Assembly (NCBI GenBank): GCA_006176705.1
Contig: QRFJ01000379.1
Location: forward strand, 992,001-1,056,000
Origin: Cocos nucifera
Taxonomy: Eukaryota > Streptophyta > Magnoliopsida > Arecales > Arecaceae
Direction: 5' to 3'
Length of the DNA: 64,000 nucleotides
The notes under the pieces were generated by a model. The model saw only the letters and a list, made by a program, of their open reading frames with translations, searched no databases and was not told the origin of the DNA. Position 1 is the first letter of the stretch. Every line of letters starts with the position of its first letter. The position numbers and the translations under genes are program-made. Below, in pieces: positions 23,267 to 34,200 of the stretch.

Positions 23267-23897
23267 TCAGATCAAAATAGAACCCCAAGAAAATCCCCAA
23301 AAAATAAGAAAAAATGCATTGTAAAAGCTCCAACCAGAGAAACCGAAAGAGCAAGAAGAAAACAATACTAGAAAAATCAAAAATAGGTGATAGGAGGCTG
23401 ACCTAGGTTGACTGAGAGGGGCAAAGAAGCGATGGACGCGATGATAATCTGGTGGAGAAGTGTCGAAAACTAGAGAAGATGTAGGAAAGAACTGGTACTC
23501 TCGAGTAGGAAGAAGGCAAGGGCTCAAGATTGAAGAAGACTTAGATAAGAATGAATTCCGGAGAAAGAGGCATGCCTTAAATAGTCGAGAAGAGGCCCGG
23601 GGCAGTTATGATTGTAGATCTCCTCCGGTCGATCAGTGCATGCCGCGTGTCCCACTCATCGTAGTAGAAAATTGGCGACAGGCAGAGCCTTTATTGTGTC
23701 ATACCTAAGATAGAGCTTCAGTAGAAAATACGAAGGATTGTCTTTTCAAAGTCGCTTCTTGTTTAAAAGATTTCGACGCTAGCACAAAAGATGCCAGAAA
23801 CACCTCATCCCAATGGGCATAAGAAGATGAAAGAACTTCGGCAGTCGTATTTGTACTTTCTTCATTTGAATTTCGAACTCAAAAGTAGGAGGACTAT
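23267..23897. other. Non-coding gypsy 2 region before its 3' LTR, with polypurine tract
   Basis: About 630 bp between the antisense start codon and the 3' LTR. It would serve as the antisense ORF's upstream region. It ends 'aaaagtaggaggactat' directly before the LTR, a purine-rich plus-strand primer. The gypsy 3 equivalent (58570-58597) ends 'gagagtagggagactag'. Confidence 0.6.
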
Positions 23898-24133
23898 TGT
23901 TGGGGATAAACCCATTTCCATCAAAGTTCGGCTAAATGTTCAGTCTCAGAGTGATTTCAGATGAGCTTCTATGCTTTATTATACCCAGTGGACCCCTTGC
24001 AGTCAAAGCGACCGAACTCCTCATCTCCAAGCAGTCGGTCCTCCTATGGTCAAACTTCATTCGGATGAATTTGAATAGTGGAAGCAGTTGCATAGGTAGC
24101 AAATGGCCTGGCTTGAGTAGCTTGAAAACTAAT

Positions 24134-24290
24134 CGGACTTCTCCATCGAACTCCTTCCGAGCTCCTCCAGCAGTCGAACTCCTTCCGAGATCCTCCAGCA
24201 GTCGAACTCCTTCCGGACTCCTCCAGTAGCCAAACTTTTTTTGAACTCTTTCGGTGGCCAAACTCCTTATAGACTCCTCCCGATCGAACT
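24134..24290 (+). repeat. 28-bp short tandem repeats in the gypsy 2 LTR
   Basis: Units of the form 'ccgagctcctccagcagtcg' plus 'aactcctt' repeat every 28 bp about four times before decaying. They lie upstream of the TATA box in U3, where repeated enhancer-like elements occur in other plant retrotransposons. Confidence 0.75.
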
Positions 24291-24575
24291 TTTTACAGTC
24301 ACCTAGGAAGATCTCCACACAAACTTGGCTCCATACGGCACAAATCAACTCACCCACAGACCACTTAAGAGGAGTCTGAGCTCCCCTAGTATTGATGTAA
24401 CTCAAAGATTCATCGCCAATGGATGCCTACTCCTCCAAACTTTGACTATTAAATTTCAACGGACTGGCACGTCATGATAATAGACACTACCCTCTATAAC
24501 AAACTCTACGAGGCCCCTAACAGTCCACTACCAGGTGGTTACAGCTGTCACTATCAGTTTGTTATAGACTCCGCC

Positions 24576-24583
24576 TATATAAG
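24576..24583 (+). promoter_or_regulatory. TATA box of the gypsy 2 3' LTR
   Basis: TATATAAG in 'cgcctatataagagacc', aligned with TATAAAAG in the gypsy 1 and gypsy 3 LTRs. It marks the U3/R region of the LTR. Confidence 0.55.
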
Positions 24584-24881
24584 AGACCTTCCAGATATGC
24601 TTTCTTCTCTAAGCTCTCTTCTTCTTCTCGATACTCTGCAATTTTTTCTACTAAGTACTCCATTTCTATTGACCGAAAGAGCTGACTTGATTGTCGGAAG
24701 GTCTTGCCAAAGCCACCACTCCCGACTTTGAATGAGACTTATTTTGCAGGTCACTAACGGCGACTTCATCTTCTCTGACTCCAGCTTCAAATCCAGTGTC
24801 AACCAGATTTTGTAGCAACAAAAATCAAAATTGATTACAAAATAGTGGTCTGCAAGATCGATTATAAAAAAAAATAAAGTT

Positions 24882-25699
24882 TTAAGAAAAATCAGGTTCC
24901 TCAAACTTCGGACTGCTAGCCATCATCGAGGATTCCTTCAGGCTAACGATCTCTTTCTCGAACTTCTTTCTCCTTATCAAGTTATCGCGGAACATCTTAT
25001 TAGTCCTTTGGTAGTTTTCTTCTGATGCTCGCAGTCTTTTCCTCAGAACTTTTGATTTAACTTTAACATCGTTGATAGCATATTGTTCGCAAATCAACTG
25101 AAGCTTTAGTTGCTGAACTTTGGCCTTCTCCATCCGATCGATTCTGAGAGTTCGCCAGCGATCCTCTTCATGGAGGCAATCTCCTCCAACTTTCTACTCA
25201 TGCAGGATTGATAACTATTGATGAGCTGCAGTTGAAGCCAGACCACCTCGCTATTAGCAGCACGGAGCTTCTACTCCAGCGAGGATATCCTCCCACACCA
25301 ACCCAACCAGTAGGTCTCATAGGCAAGCTCGGCATCGTGCAACTACTTCTGGAGCGTAGAAAACCTTTGCGACCAATCCCATTCGTACTGGGCTATGTCA
25401 AAAGATCATAATAAACTCCCCTCCAACAATAGAATCTTCTTTTTTGCTGTCTTAAGCTCAACTTCGAGGGAGCTGACCTTCATAGTTAATGCCCAAGATT
25501 TGTCACTGACGCTTTTCTTAAGTTCAGCAAACTCTTTCTCGAAGTTTTCTTTCTTGATGTTGAAGCTCATGGAGTCTTTCATGTGTAGCTTGCGGAGGAA
25601 AGTGACCTCGATCGTCACCTCTGAAGCATTTTTTCTGGATCTCTGAAGCTCATCCTCCGTCTTCTTCAACTTCTTATTCAGGTGATGGATTTTCCTCAT
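24882..25699 (-). pseudogene. Antisense coiled-coil ORF-2 of gypsy 1, broken
   Basis: Two open pieces (25699-25406 and 25133-24882) encode a Lys/Glu-rich coiled-coil protein: RKIHHLNKKLKKTEDELQ at the N-terminal side and LRKRLRASEENYQRTNKMF near the end. They are joined through a frame-broken middle. The sequence is closer to the gypsy 3 copy at 51444-52412 than to the gypsy 2 copy at 20183-20977, so this stretch is the continuation of a gypsy 1-type element after the nested gypsy 2. Confidence 0.65.
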
Positions 25700-25920
25700 T
25701 AAACTTTTGACTATAGATCTTAAAGGGATAATTTGAGATAGTGGCTCGGCGTCAGTTGGAGATGATGGACCTTAACTTCGATTACTATAAGGACTCTGAA
25801 CAACATTCACCACAGTACAAGTATAAAGAAAAGAAAGTTCATTTTCATTTTTCAAAATGTATAGTATACACCGAAAAGCAAAAAAAAAAGTACAATTGTT
25901 TAGAATTCTAGACCTCGAAA

Positions 25921-26640
25921 GCATATAAAATTCCTTCTAGTTTAGAAAGATTTCTTTATATTTATTCCATAGGATGGTGGGATTTCTAACGAAAAAGAAG
26001 GATATGGCAGCGATGCAGTGCTCTCTATTGAGCTGAAAATTATTGGAATCTTAAGGTAAACCAAAGTTCTCTTTTTGGACGTGATATAGAATGGGTTTTC
26101 ATACAATATAGGACTAGTTTTTGGGTACATTGGCACAGCACACCTTTGAAAATTTGTGTGGTTGGGAAACTGAATGTAGCCTAGCTCATGACTATGTGAA
26201 GTCATGATTTGGGTATGATCCCTAGATACACAGTCAAGATAAATAGGCTCTATAGTAACTCTATCCTCTATCTTAAGGATTATTTATTTAGAGGAATCTA
26301 AAATGCTATGGTACAAATTTGATACTTGTCTAATACTAAATATGCATATTTGATTTAAAGAGCGTGTCTTCATTATGCTACTTTGTAGAGTAAAAACCAT
26401 AATTTTTCTACTCAAACTCATGGTTTCGATTCTATATTCTTCTTTTCAGCAGATCTTGTAGTTAGGTTAGCTCATTTTTGGGTTGACTTTCTAGAGCAAG
26501 TATACAGCTTCATTATGGACAAATAAATGATGGATCCATCAGCCTAGGTAAATCGATGCATATTGGAACATCAAATATCATTTCTCTTTCATGCAATGCA
26601 TTGTTTTAATTCACCCTTCTTCTACATTTTTAAAACATAG
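25921..26640. other. Unassigned sequence at the left of the CACTA remnant
   Basis: Gypsy homology stops at about 25920 ('ctagacctcgaaag'). The next 700 bp have no recognisable protein and no CACTA terminal motif. Near 26520-26570 a start resembling the N-terminus of CACTA transposases (MDPSA, then a stop) precedes the recognisable domain. It is probably the 5' part of the same decayed DNA transposon. Confidence 0.4.
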
Positions 26641-28100
26641 GGCAAGCAATGCATACTTGGAGGGATTGAATAAATTCCTAGAATTTGCATTTGCTAATGC
26701 ATCTCATGAGACACCGCACAAGAAAAGATCTATGTCCATGTGAGAATTGTAATAACAGCTTATGGAAGACTCAAGAAGATGTATAAGACCATCTAGTACA
26801 TGATGGATTTTTATGGGATATACTAATTGGATACTCCCTGGGAAGCCACACCTTTTGCATCTAGTCATGCCTCCCATGCTTAGGATGAATCAAATCAACC
26901 TGATGACAAATGTAGGATGCTACAAGATGTATTTCCAATGCTAAATCTAGACAGTGTGATCGGAAATCCATCTAGCAAGCATACAAAGGAGCCTAACATT
27001 GAAGTCAGAAATTTTATAAATTGGTTGAGACCAATCAAGAATTATACTTAGGCTATAAGGAATATAGAAAGTTGGCTTTCGTAGTTCAATTACTTCATAT
27101 AAAGTGTAGAATGGTTGGAGCTAAAAATCACTTACCATATTATTCCAATTACTAAAAATGAACTCCCAGATGGCGGGACATTGCCATGTACCTATTATGA
27201 AGCAAAAATGATAAGTAGAAATGGTGGATAAAGTCAAATGGTCATTTCTCTTGTTATTGAGATTTATAATTACAGTTTAATCCTTGTAATAATGTTTCAC
27301 ATATATGAACCAATCGACCAACAACTTTTTAAGGAAGGCAATCTTCAAGTATTTGAGGAAGTTAGATGGTTGTCTCAAGGCCCTAATGAAGCAGCAAGAA
27401 TATTTAGAAGATTCGTTATAAATGACTTCCAATTTCATTCTAATGATCATGAAAGAAGCAAGAAAATTCAAAACAATTGAATTGTTACTATGGCAAAGAT
27501 ATCAAGCTTTCCAAGTGCTAGAGATAAAAATCCAGTTTTAGGATATATTACATACTATAGTGCTTGAATGGATGTAATCGGACTAATTTTTATGGGTACT
27601 TTAAGATTATATTATTTAAGTTTATCCGGGTAGATGTGGCATCTCAACGTCGGGGAATCAAAGATGACTTTGGCTTTACTCTTGTCATTTTTAATAGGTT
27701 AATAAGTATTGGATGAAATATATTATTAGATGAACCTTTTTTCCTTGCATCCCAAGCAGAGCAAGTGTTCTACAAAGAAGATCCTGTGGACTAAGGTTGG
27801 CATGTGGTTATCAAGACAAAACTATCGGATTTTTGTGACATGAGTAATGAAGTTCTTCCTGACGATCTAAAGGCTTACTATGGTTGTGACCCATATAATG
27901 ATGAAACAGTGGAAGATGACTTCATTGGTACTAATGCACAATTAAATCGGCTCAGACTAGATGCCGATTAAATGACCATTGAAGCGAATTTAGTAGATAC
28001 CCAAGAGGCAAATCCTAGTGAACAATATGACTATGATGATATTGATGATGATGATTGAATGTCCACTTTTTGACTTCTTTTTATAATTGTGAAAGAGATT
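26641..28100 (+). pseudogene. CACTA (En/Spm) TNP2-like transposase remnant
   Basis: Two pieces of a CACTA transposase ORF remain. At about 26650-26890 is the transposase-associated N-terminal domain: LNKFLEFAFANASHET, CPCENCNNSLWKTQED, then HLVHDGFL. At about 27030-28060 is the C-terminal DUF4216-like region: ITKNELPDGGTLPCTYYEAK, WLSQGPNEAARIFRRFVIN, then DEPFFLASQAEQVFY and WHVVVKTK. The central catalytic region is missing, and stops and frame changes are frequent. It replaces the N-terminal antisense ORF of gypsy 1 and ends just before the LTR at 28141. Terminal inverted repeats were not found. Confidence 0.7.
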
Positions 28101-28140
28101 GGTTAATGTGTGTCATACAGGATGATTTTTATAGAGTTGT

Positions 28141-28787
28141 TGTTGGGGACAAAATAATCCCTACCAAAGTTCTTATCTAAAGTCCTCATCTACTGACTTC
28201 CTTCCTATTAGGATTTGTCGATTTTCTCAGCAATGAGTTCGTGCTGTAGAACCTCCCGAAAACACATAGAAGTTCGGCGACACGATCTTGAATGGCGAAG
28301 AAAAACTATTGTTACGCTGATCTTGTCCTCTGATTAAAAATGGATGATAGGATTGAAGTCCATCCACACCTCCGGACAACCTCCTCCAGTCGAACTCCTT
28401 TCGGACGACCTCCTCCAGTCGAACTTCTTTCGGATGACCTCCTCTACTCGAACTCCTTCCGGACGAGCTTCTTGCGGTTGAACTCCTTCCGATCGATCTC
28501 CTCCTAGTCATCCAGAGGGACCTTATCATATATGAATTTGGCTACCAACTCAATACAAATCAACATACATATAGGCGATCTTAAAAGAGTCTAAATTTTT
28601 CTGGAATTGTTGTAACTCGAAGCTCTTTACTGCCAACGCTTACTCCATCTAAATTTCAGCTATTAAATCCCAACGGATTGGCACGTCACGACAACGAATA
28701 CCACTTTTCATAATAAGCTTCACGAGACCATGAATGGCCCACTACCAAGTAGTTATGGCTGTCACCATCTGTTTGTTACAGGCTTCG
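28141..28787 (+). repeat. Left part (U3) of a gypsy 1 LTR, cut by copia B
   Basis: It starts 'tgttggggacaaaataa' and matches 58598-59246 of the intact LTR, ending '...gttacaggcttcg' at 28787 where the copia B LTR begins. Its final five bases 'cttcg' align with 'ctctg' of the intact LTR and with 'ctcca' at 10989-10993. 647 + 232 - 5 equals the 874 bp of the intact copy, so this piece and 10989-11220 are exact complementary halves. Confidence 0.87.
28374..28510 (+). repeat. 29-bp short tandem repeats in gypsy U3
   Basis: Units starting 'ggacgacctcctccagtcga' recur at 28374, 28403, 28432, 28461 and 28491, a spacing of 29-30 bp. The same array is at 58831-58965, with units at 58831, 58860, 58889, 58918 and 58947. 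Confidence 0.85.
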
Positions 28788-31259
28788 TGAAGGAATCAGA
28801 TCTAGGATTTCATGGATAGAACTTGAAACTTTTTCAAGATCAAGGAGCATAAAACTTAAATAAATCAAATATTTATTTAAATAAATATGAAAACATCCTA
28901 GATCTAAGATTTATTACATGATCAAGGCATGATATTAAAATAAAAATTAAAAATATAAAGAAAAGATTAACATGTTGATCTCATCAACATGCTACAATAC
29001 TACATCTAATGCAGCTATAAAATAAATAGATCAGATCTATTACCTGTGCAAGTTAGATGTTCTAACTTACTGATCTAGGCTTGAGGATGATGTCACAAGC
29101 CACTCACACATCCAACCTCTAGGAGTCATCCACACGAGCCTACGAGCACGATCAAAAATCCAGATGCAGGAAATCAGCATAGTATGCTAGTACTGTGCTG
29201 ATCTTTCTTTGATGGTTAATCAAATACCTCCTAGATTTAGACACTTCCAAAGAGGAGAAAGTGAAGAGGAGGTTTTATATATGAGACACTCTCAAAAAAC
29301 CCAAAGAAGGCGGAAGGAAGGTGAACACAGCAACCCTAGAAGAAGACCCTCTTCTTCTTCTCTTTGCTCTCACATAGACACCTAGTTCTGTATCTATTGA
29401 ATCCCCATGCCCAGAGGTTCTTTTCCTCTGATTTTTACACACCTCAAATATCTCTCAAAGGTCTATATTTCACAAAAAAATTAGGCAAAAATTATTTTTA
29501 AATAAAGAGATATGCAGAGTCCAAGTTTGGTCAAAATCTTAAACTAGGAAGGACATAATATGGCAAGTTGTTGGGGTGCCCAACTCTTGGGTGCCCCCAC
29601 CTTATTTCCTACCATGGACCAGCAATAGGGGTGCACAAAAAACTCCTTTTATCATGAAATTCAGAAAAAATAAAGAAGGTGTGGGTGGCGCAATATGGAA
29701 AGAGTTTTTGAGTTGTTAGGATTCTATCATATAGAATTCAAACTCAAAACAAATTACCATCAAAAAGATATGTCCAAAGCTTATTCCAAATAAGTGGGAG
29801 ACGGAGAGAAAGGTGGGTGCATGAGAAGCCTTGGGCATGAAGATTCGTCACATAAAACTTAAAGAAAAGGGCATGGGGGCGTGAGGAATATGTGGCGCAA
29901 GGATAGGAAGTCCTAATCACACTAGGACTCAAATTTTGACTTGGTCAAAAATTGGTTTCTCAAACCAAATTAAACCAAAATTAAACCAATCCAATTAAAT
30001 TAGGTCCTAACCCAATTAAGAACTTAATTAAATTAGATTTAATTTTTTAATCAAGTTAGAAAATTGGGTTGATTGGAGTCCTAGTTGAACAAGGACTAGT
30101 TTTTTCCTGCACTTGGCTTATCCAATAAGCCAATTGAACCTGATCCAATCAAGGCCAAACTAAATCTAATTAAATTATATTTAATTAGACTTAATCTCAG
30201 TCCTCTGACTTAATCAACTTAAGGATCAATTAGCAATCTAATTGCTAATTGATCCTCCTGCAATGCTTATAGTAGGGTAAACTTTAATCGTATTGATTGT
30301 TTAACCCTAGAACAATTCTCAATCATTGATCAACCATTCGATCAGATCGTGAGCTCTAATGTGTGTGACCTCATAGATCTGAACCTAAGTCGATAGTATA
30401 GAAATAGATTTCTGTACCAATCAAAGTAACCATCTAGCAATGGTACTTGATGGTCGGATAGGTCGAATTTGTAGAGCAACATCCTTAGAACCCATGCGGA
30501 TATAGTTTTCATATAATTTATCCCCTTAACCAAAATGCTCGTAGGATACCTCAGAGTTTAATTATCAATTTTGATCAGGTTGTCCACATTGTATTTCAAA
30601 ATATCAAATCCATCTGATGAATTATCCTGGCCAAGGTTTTGATATATTGAAATACAGTGATACATTCTTCTCCAACTCTTAAAGTGGTCAATTCCATCTT
30701 AATCACACTCTAACTTTGCAAGTACTTGACTGTGCCCAGAAGCCTTCTATTACTAAATTAAAAATTTAGTTAGTCCGATACCAAAGCACAGTGAGTTGCT
30801 TGCAAGTTACTAAGGCGATCTCAAGTCTAAGGAACACTTATACCTATATCCCATCAGAGATATTCTCAATAGCAAAATGCTCTAGAGTTGGTCACGTTCA
30901 ATGACGATGTACCCATACATCTCATCTGTATATCATATCAGTGTCTCCATACTCCTTGGTTAAGAGGATAATCAACTTATATGGCATACAGCGACCTATG
31001 CTCGATAGACGCTGTCATCCTAATTAACAGCATATCATTTAGTCGTGAATAGATTTAAGGACTAATCGATAAATCTGCTCTTTATCGAAGCTAAATAGTT
31101 CTAAGAACTTCATCACAATAATAGAGTTCGTTAGAAGATGAATACTTTGTAATGAAAAATATCAAAAATATATTTTATTTATTAATGAATTAATTATGGA
31201 TACAACATAGTTTAACCATCAACAAGCTGACGATTGACTTTGGAACATATTTTTCAACA
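28788..31259 (-). repeat. 3' LTR of copia element B, full length (about 2.47 kb)
   Basis: Bounded on the plus strand by 'tgaaggaatcagatc' at 28788 and '...tttttcaaca' at 31259, and homologous end to end with the copia A 5' LTR. The left flank is a gypsy LTR; the right flank is the polypurine tract and RNase H of copia B. Confidence 0.9.
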
Positions 31260-31261
31260 AC

Positions 31262-34200
31262 TTTCACTTATCCTAAAGCCACTCGACATAGTATTTAATA
31301 CCCATCTTCAACTTATGGTTGTCGAACTCCTTTATCACCAAGGCTTTAGTGAAGGGGTCAGTCAGGTTCTTCTTTCCATCAATCTTCTGAAGGTCGACAT
31401 CATCTTTATCCACGATCTCCCAAATCAGGTGGAAGCAACGTGAAATATGCTTCATCCGGTGGTGTGCCTTTGGTTCCTTTACTTGAGCTATGGCACCAGT
31501 GTTGTTGCAGTAGAGCAAGACCGGATCATCTAGGAAGGATGCTACTCTAAACTTGGTGATAAACTTTCTCAGCCACACAGCTTTCTTCACAGCATCTGAT
31601 GCTGTGATGTACTCTACTTTGCAAACAGAGTCTACCATAATATGCTGCTTGAAACTCTTCTAGCAGATAGCTCTATCATTTAGAGTAAAGATATATCCTG
31701 ACACACTTCCGTTGTCATCATGATCAGATTGAAAGTTGGATTCTATAAATTTCATAAGTTTCAGATCTAACTCACTATAAACCAACCATTGGTCCTTAGT
31801 ATTTCTCAAATACTTAAGGATGGTTTTAACCATTTGCCAGTGGTTTTCTTCAGAGTTAGACTAGTATCTACACACTACCTCTAGTGAGTATGCCACATCT
31901 GATCTTGTACATATCACGGCATACATGATAGATCCCACTACCAAAGCATATGAGACTCTACTCATACGCTCTCTCTCTTTAGGAGTTGTCAGACAATCCT
32001 TCTTAGAGAGAGAAATTCCATGGCTATCAGGAGATACCCACTTTTAAAATTCTCTATGCTGAATCTTTTTAGCACCATATCTATGTACGTGGATAGGGAT
32101 AACCCAAGCATCCTTTTAGATCTATCCCTATAGATCTTCATCCCTAGGATGTAGAATGCTTCACCCAAGTTTTTCATGAAGAACTATGATGACAATCAGA
32201 CTTTTATTTCCAGCAATGCGGCAATGTCATTCCCGATTAAGAGATCCACGTATAAGATAAGGAATACTACTGCTGGACCATTTGCTCATTTTTAAATATA
32301 GGGTTCTTCTCCGTTCTTAACGAAGCCATATGTTTTGATTATTTTATCAAAATGCATGTTCTAACTCCGAGATAACTGCTTCAATCCATAAATGGATCTC
32401 TAAAGCCTGCATACCTTAGACTCATCTATGGATATGAATCCTTCAAGTTGTATCATATACACCTCTTTAGTCAAACTCTCCATTCAGAAAAGCTATCTTC
32501 ACATCCATCTGCTAGATCTTATAGTCTAGATGGGTGGCAATTGCAAGCATAATCCGAATGGATTTAAGCATTACCACAGGGAGAAATGTCTCATCATAGT
32601 CAATACCATAACATTGATGATACCCCTTGGCAACTAGACGGACTTTATAGATCTTCACCTTTCCATCTGCATCTCTTTTTCTGTTGAAGATCCATTTACA
32701 CCCAATGGGTTTAATCCCTTCAGATGGGTCAACCACTATCCACACATCATTGACCTTCATGGACACCATTTTGGATTTCATGGCCTCAAGCCATTTCTCA
32801 AAATCAAATCTCTGCATAGCATCCATATAGGTGATTGAATCCTCATCGTTCTCATCGAGTTCGATAGGATCACCGTCTTGGACCAAGAAATCATAGTATC
32901 TATCCAAATGATGTGGTACTCTATCAGATTGCCTTAATGGTGTAGATACACTGGGCTCTGAATCTGATATAATCAAATCTAACTCAGGTTCAGCTATAGG
33001 TATCAGTTTTTCTACCTGTTGAACTTCATCAAGTTCAACCTTAGAGGCAACAGTTCCTTCACCAAGAAACTTCTTTTCCAAAAAGATTATCTTAAGGCTG
33101 ACGAACATCTTTTGCTCATCAGCATGGTAGAAATATTATCCTTTGGTCTCTTTTGGGTTCTCTATAAATGTGCACTTGTCAAACCTAGGTCCAAGTTTAT
33201 CTATAATTAATTATTTGACATAAGTCGGATAGCCCCAAATCCTATGGTGTGAAAGTACTAGCTTACGTCCTGTCTATATCTCATATGAAGTCTTAACTAA
33301 AGACTTACTTGGAACCCTATTTAATAGATAACAAGTCGATTCTAGTGCATATCCCTAGAAAGATATCAGTAAGCTGGCAAAATCCATCATAGATCGGACC
33401 ATGTCTAACAGAGTCTGATTCCTCCTTTTAGACACCTTTATGCTGTGGTGTTCTTGAAAGAGTCCATTGGGAGAGAATCCCATTCTCTCCTAGATATGTG
33501 AGAAACTCATCAAAAAGGTATTCTCCTTGATCAGATTGAAGAGTTTTAATACTCTTTCTAGTTTATTTTTCTACTTTACTTTGGAATTATTTGAACATTT
33601 CAAAAGAATCTGACTTATGTTTCATCAAATAGACATATCTATATCCGCATAGATCATCTGTGAAAGTGATGAAGTAGACAAATCTACCTCTGGCACTTAT
33701 GCTCATTGGTCTACATACATCAGTATGTATTAGAACTAAGAGCTCAGAGGCTCTCTCACCTTTTTCAGTAAAAGTTGACTTGGTCATTTTATCAAGAAGA
33801 CAGAACTCACAGGTTGAAAGTGATTCGCAATCACTGACTTTGAGGATTCTCTCTTGAGTCAACCTATTTATCCTATTCTTGTTTATATGACCTAGCCTAT
33901 AGTGCTATAAATAGATATTTAACACACTATTTAATCTAGGATGGTTGCTGATGGAATAGACTATGTTAATAGATTGTGATAATACATATATACACCATTG
34001 TTTAAATGTTCATAGAAAATAGTAACATCATTCATAATCATATTACAAACTTGTTTCTTTATTAAAATTTTATAATCATTTTTGGCCAAAAGGCCTACAG
34101 AAATGATATTTAAAAAGGAACTAAGACAAAAATGACAATCACAAAGAAAAATGATATATGACTCAAATACAAGTTTCAGAATTTTTAAAGCTAGAACTAG

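Larger units (their letters stand above)
23898..24820 (+). repeat. 3' LTR of gypsy 2, about 0.92 kb
   Basis: It starts 'tgttggggataaaccc' after the purine tract and ends '...attttgtagcaaca' at 24820. The ends and the middle match the gypsy 1/3 LTRs, but the first 250 bp differ, marking a separate subfamily. It contains TATATAAG at 24576 and four to five copies of a 28-bp repeat (24134-24290). The right flank is gypsy 1-type internal sequence, not host DNA, so gypsy 2 appears inserted in gypsy 1. Confidence 0.8.

Noticed and set aside
24134..24290. Possible CRISPR-like array of 28-29-bp repeats
   Set aside because: Units are directly contiguous without spacers, lie inside retrotransposon LTRs and are in a plant genome.
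28227..28529. Arg/Ser-rich minus-strand frame resembling an SR protein (also plus-strand frames at 58797-59074)
   Set aside because: The low-complexity peptide comes from the 29-bp LTR repeats; it is non-coding U3 sequence.
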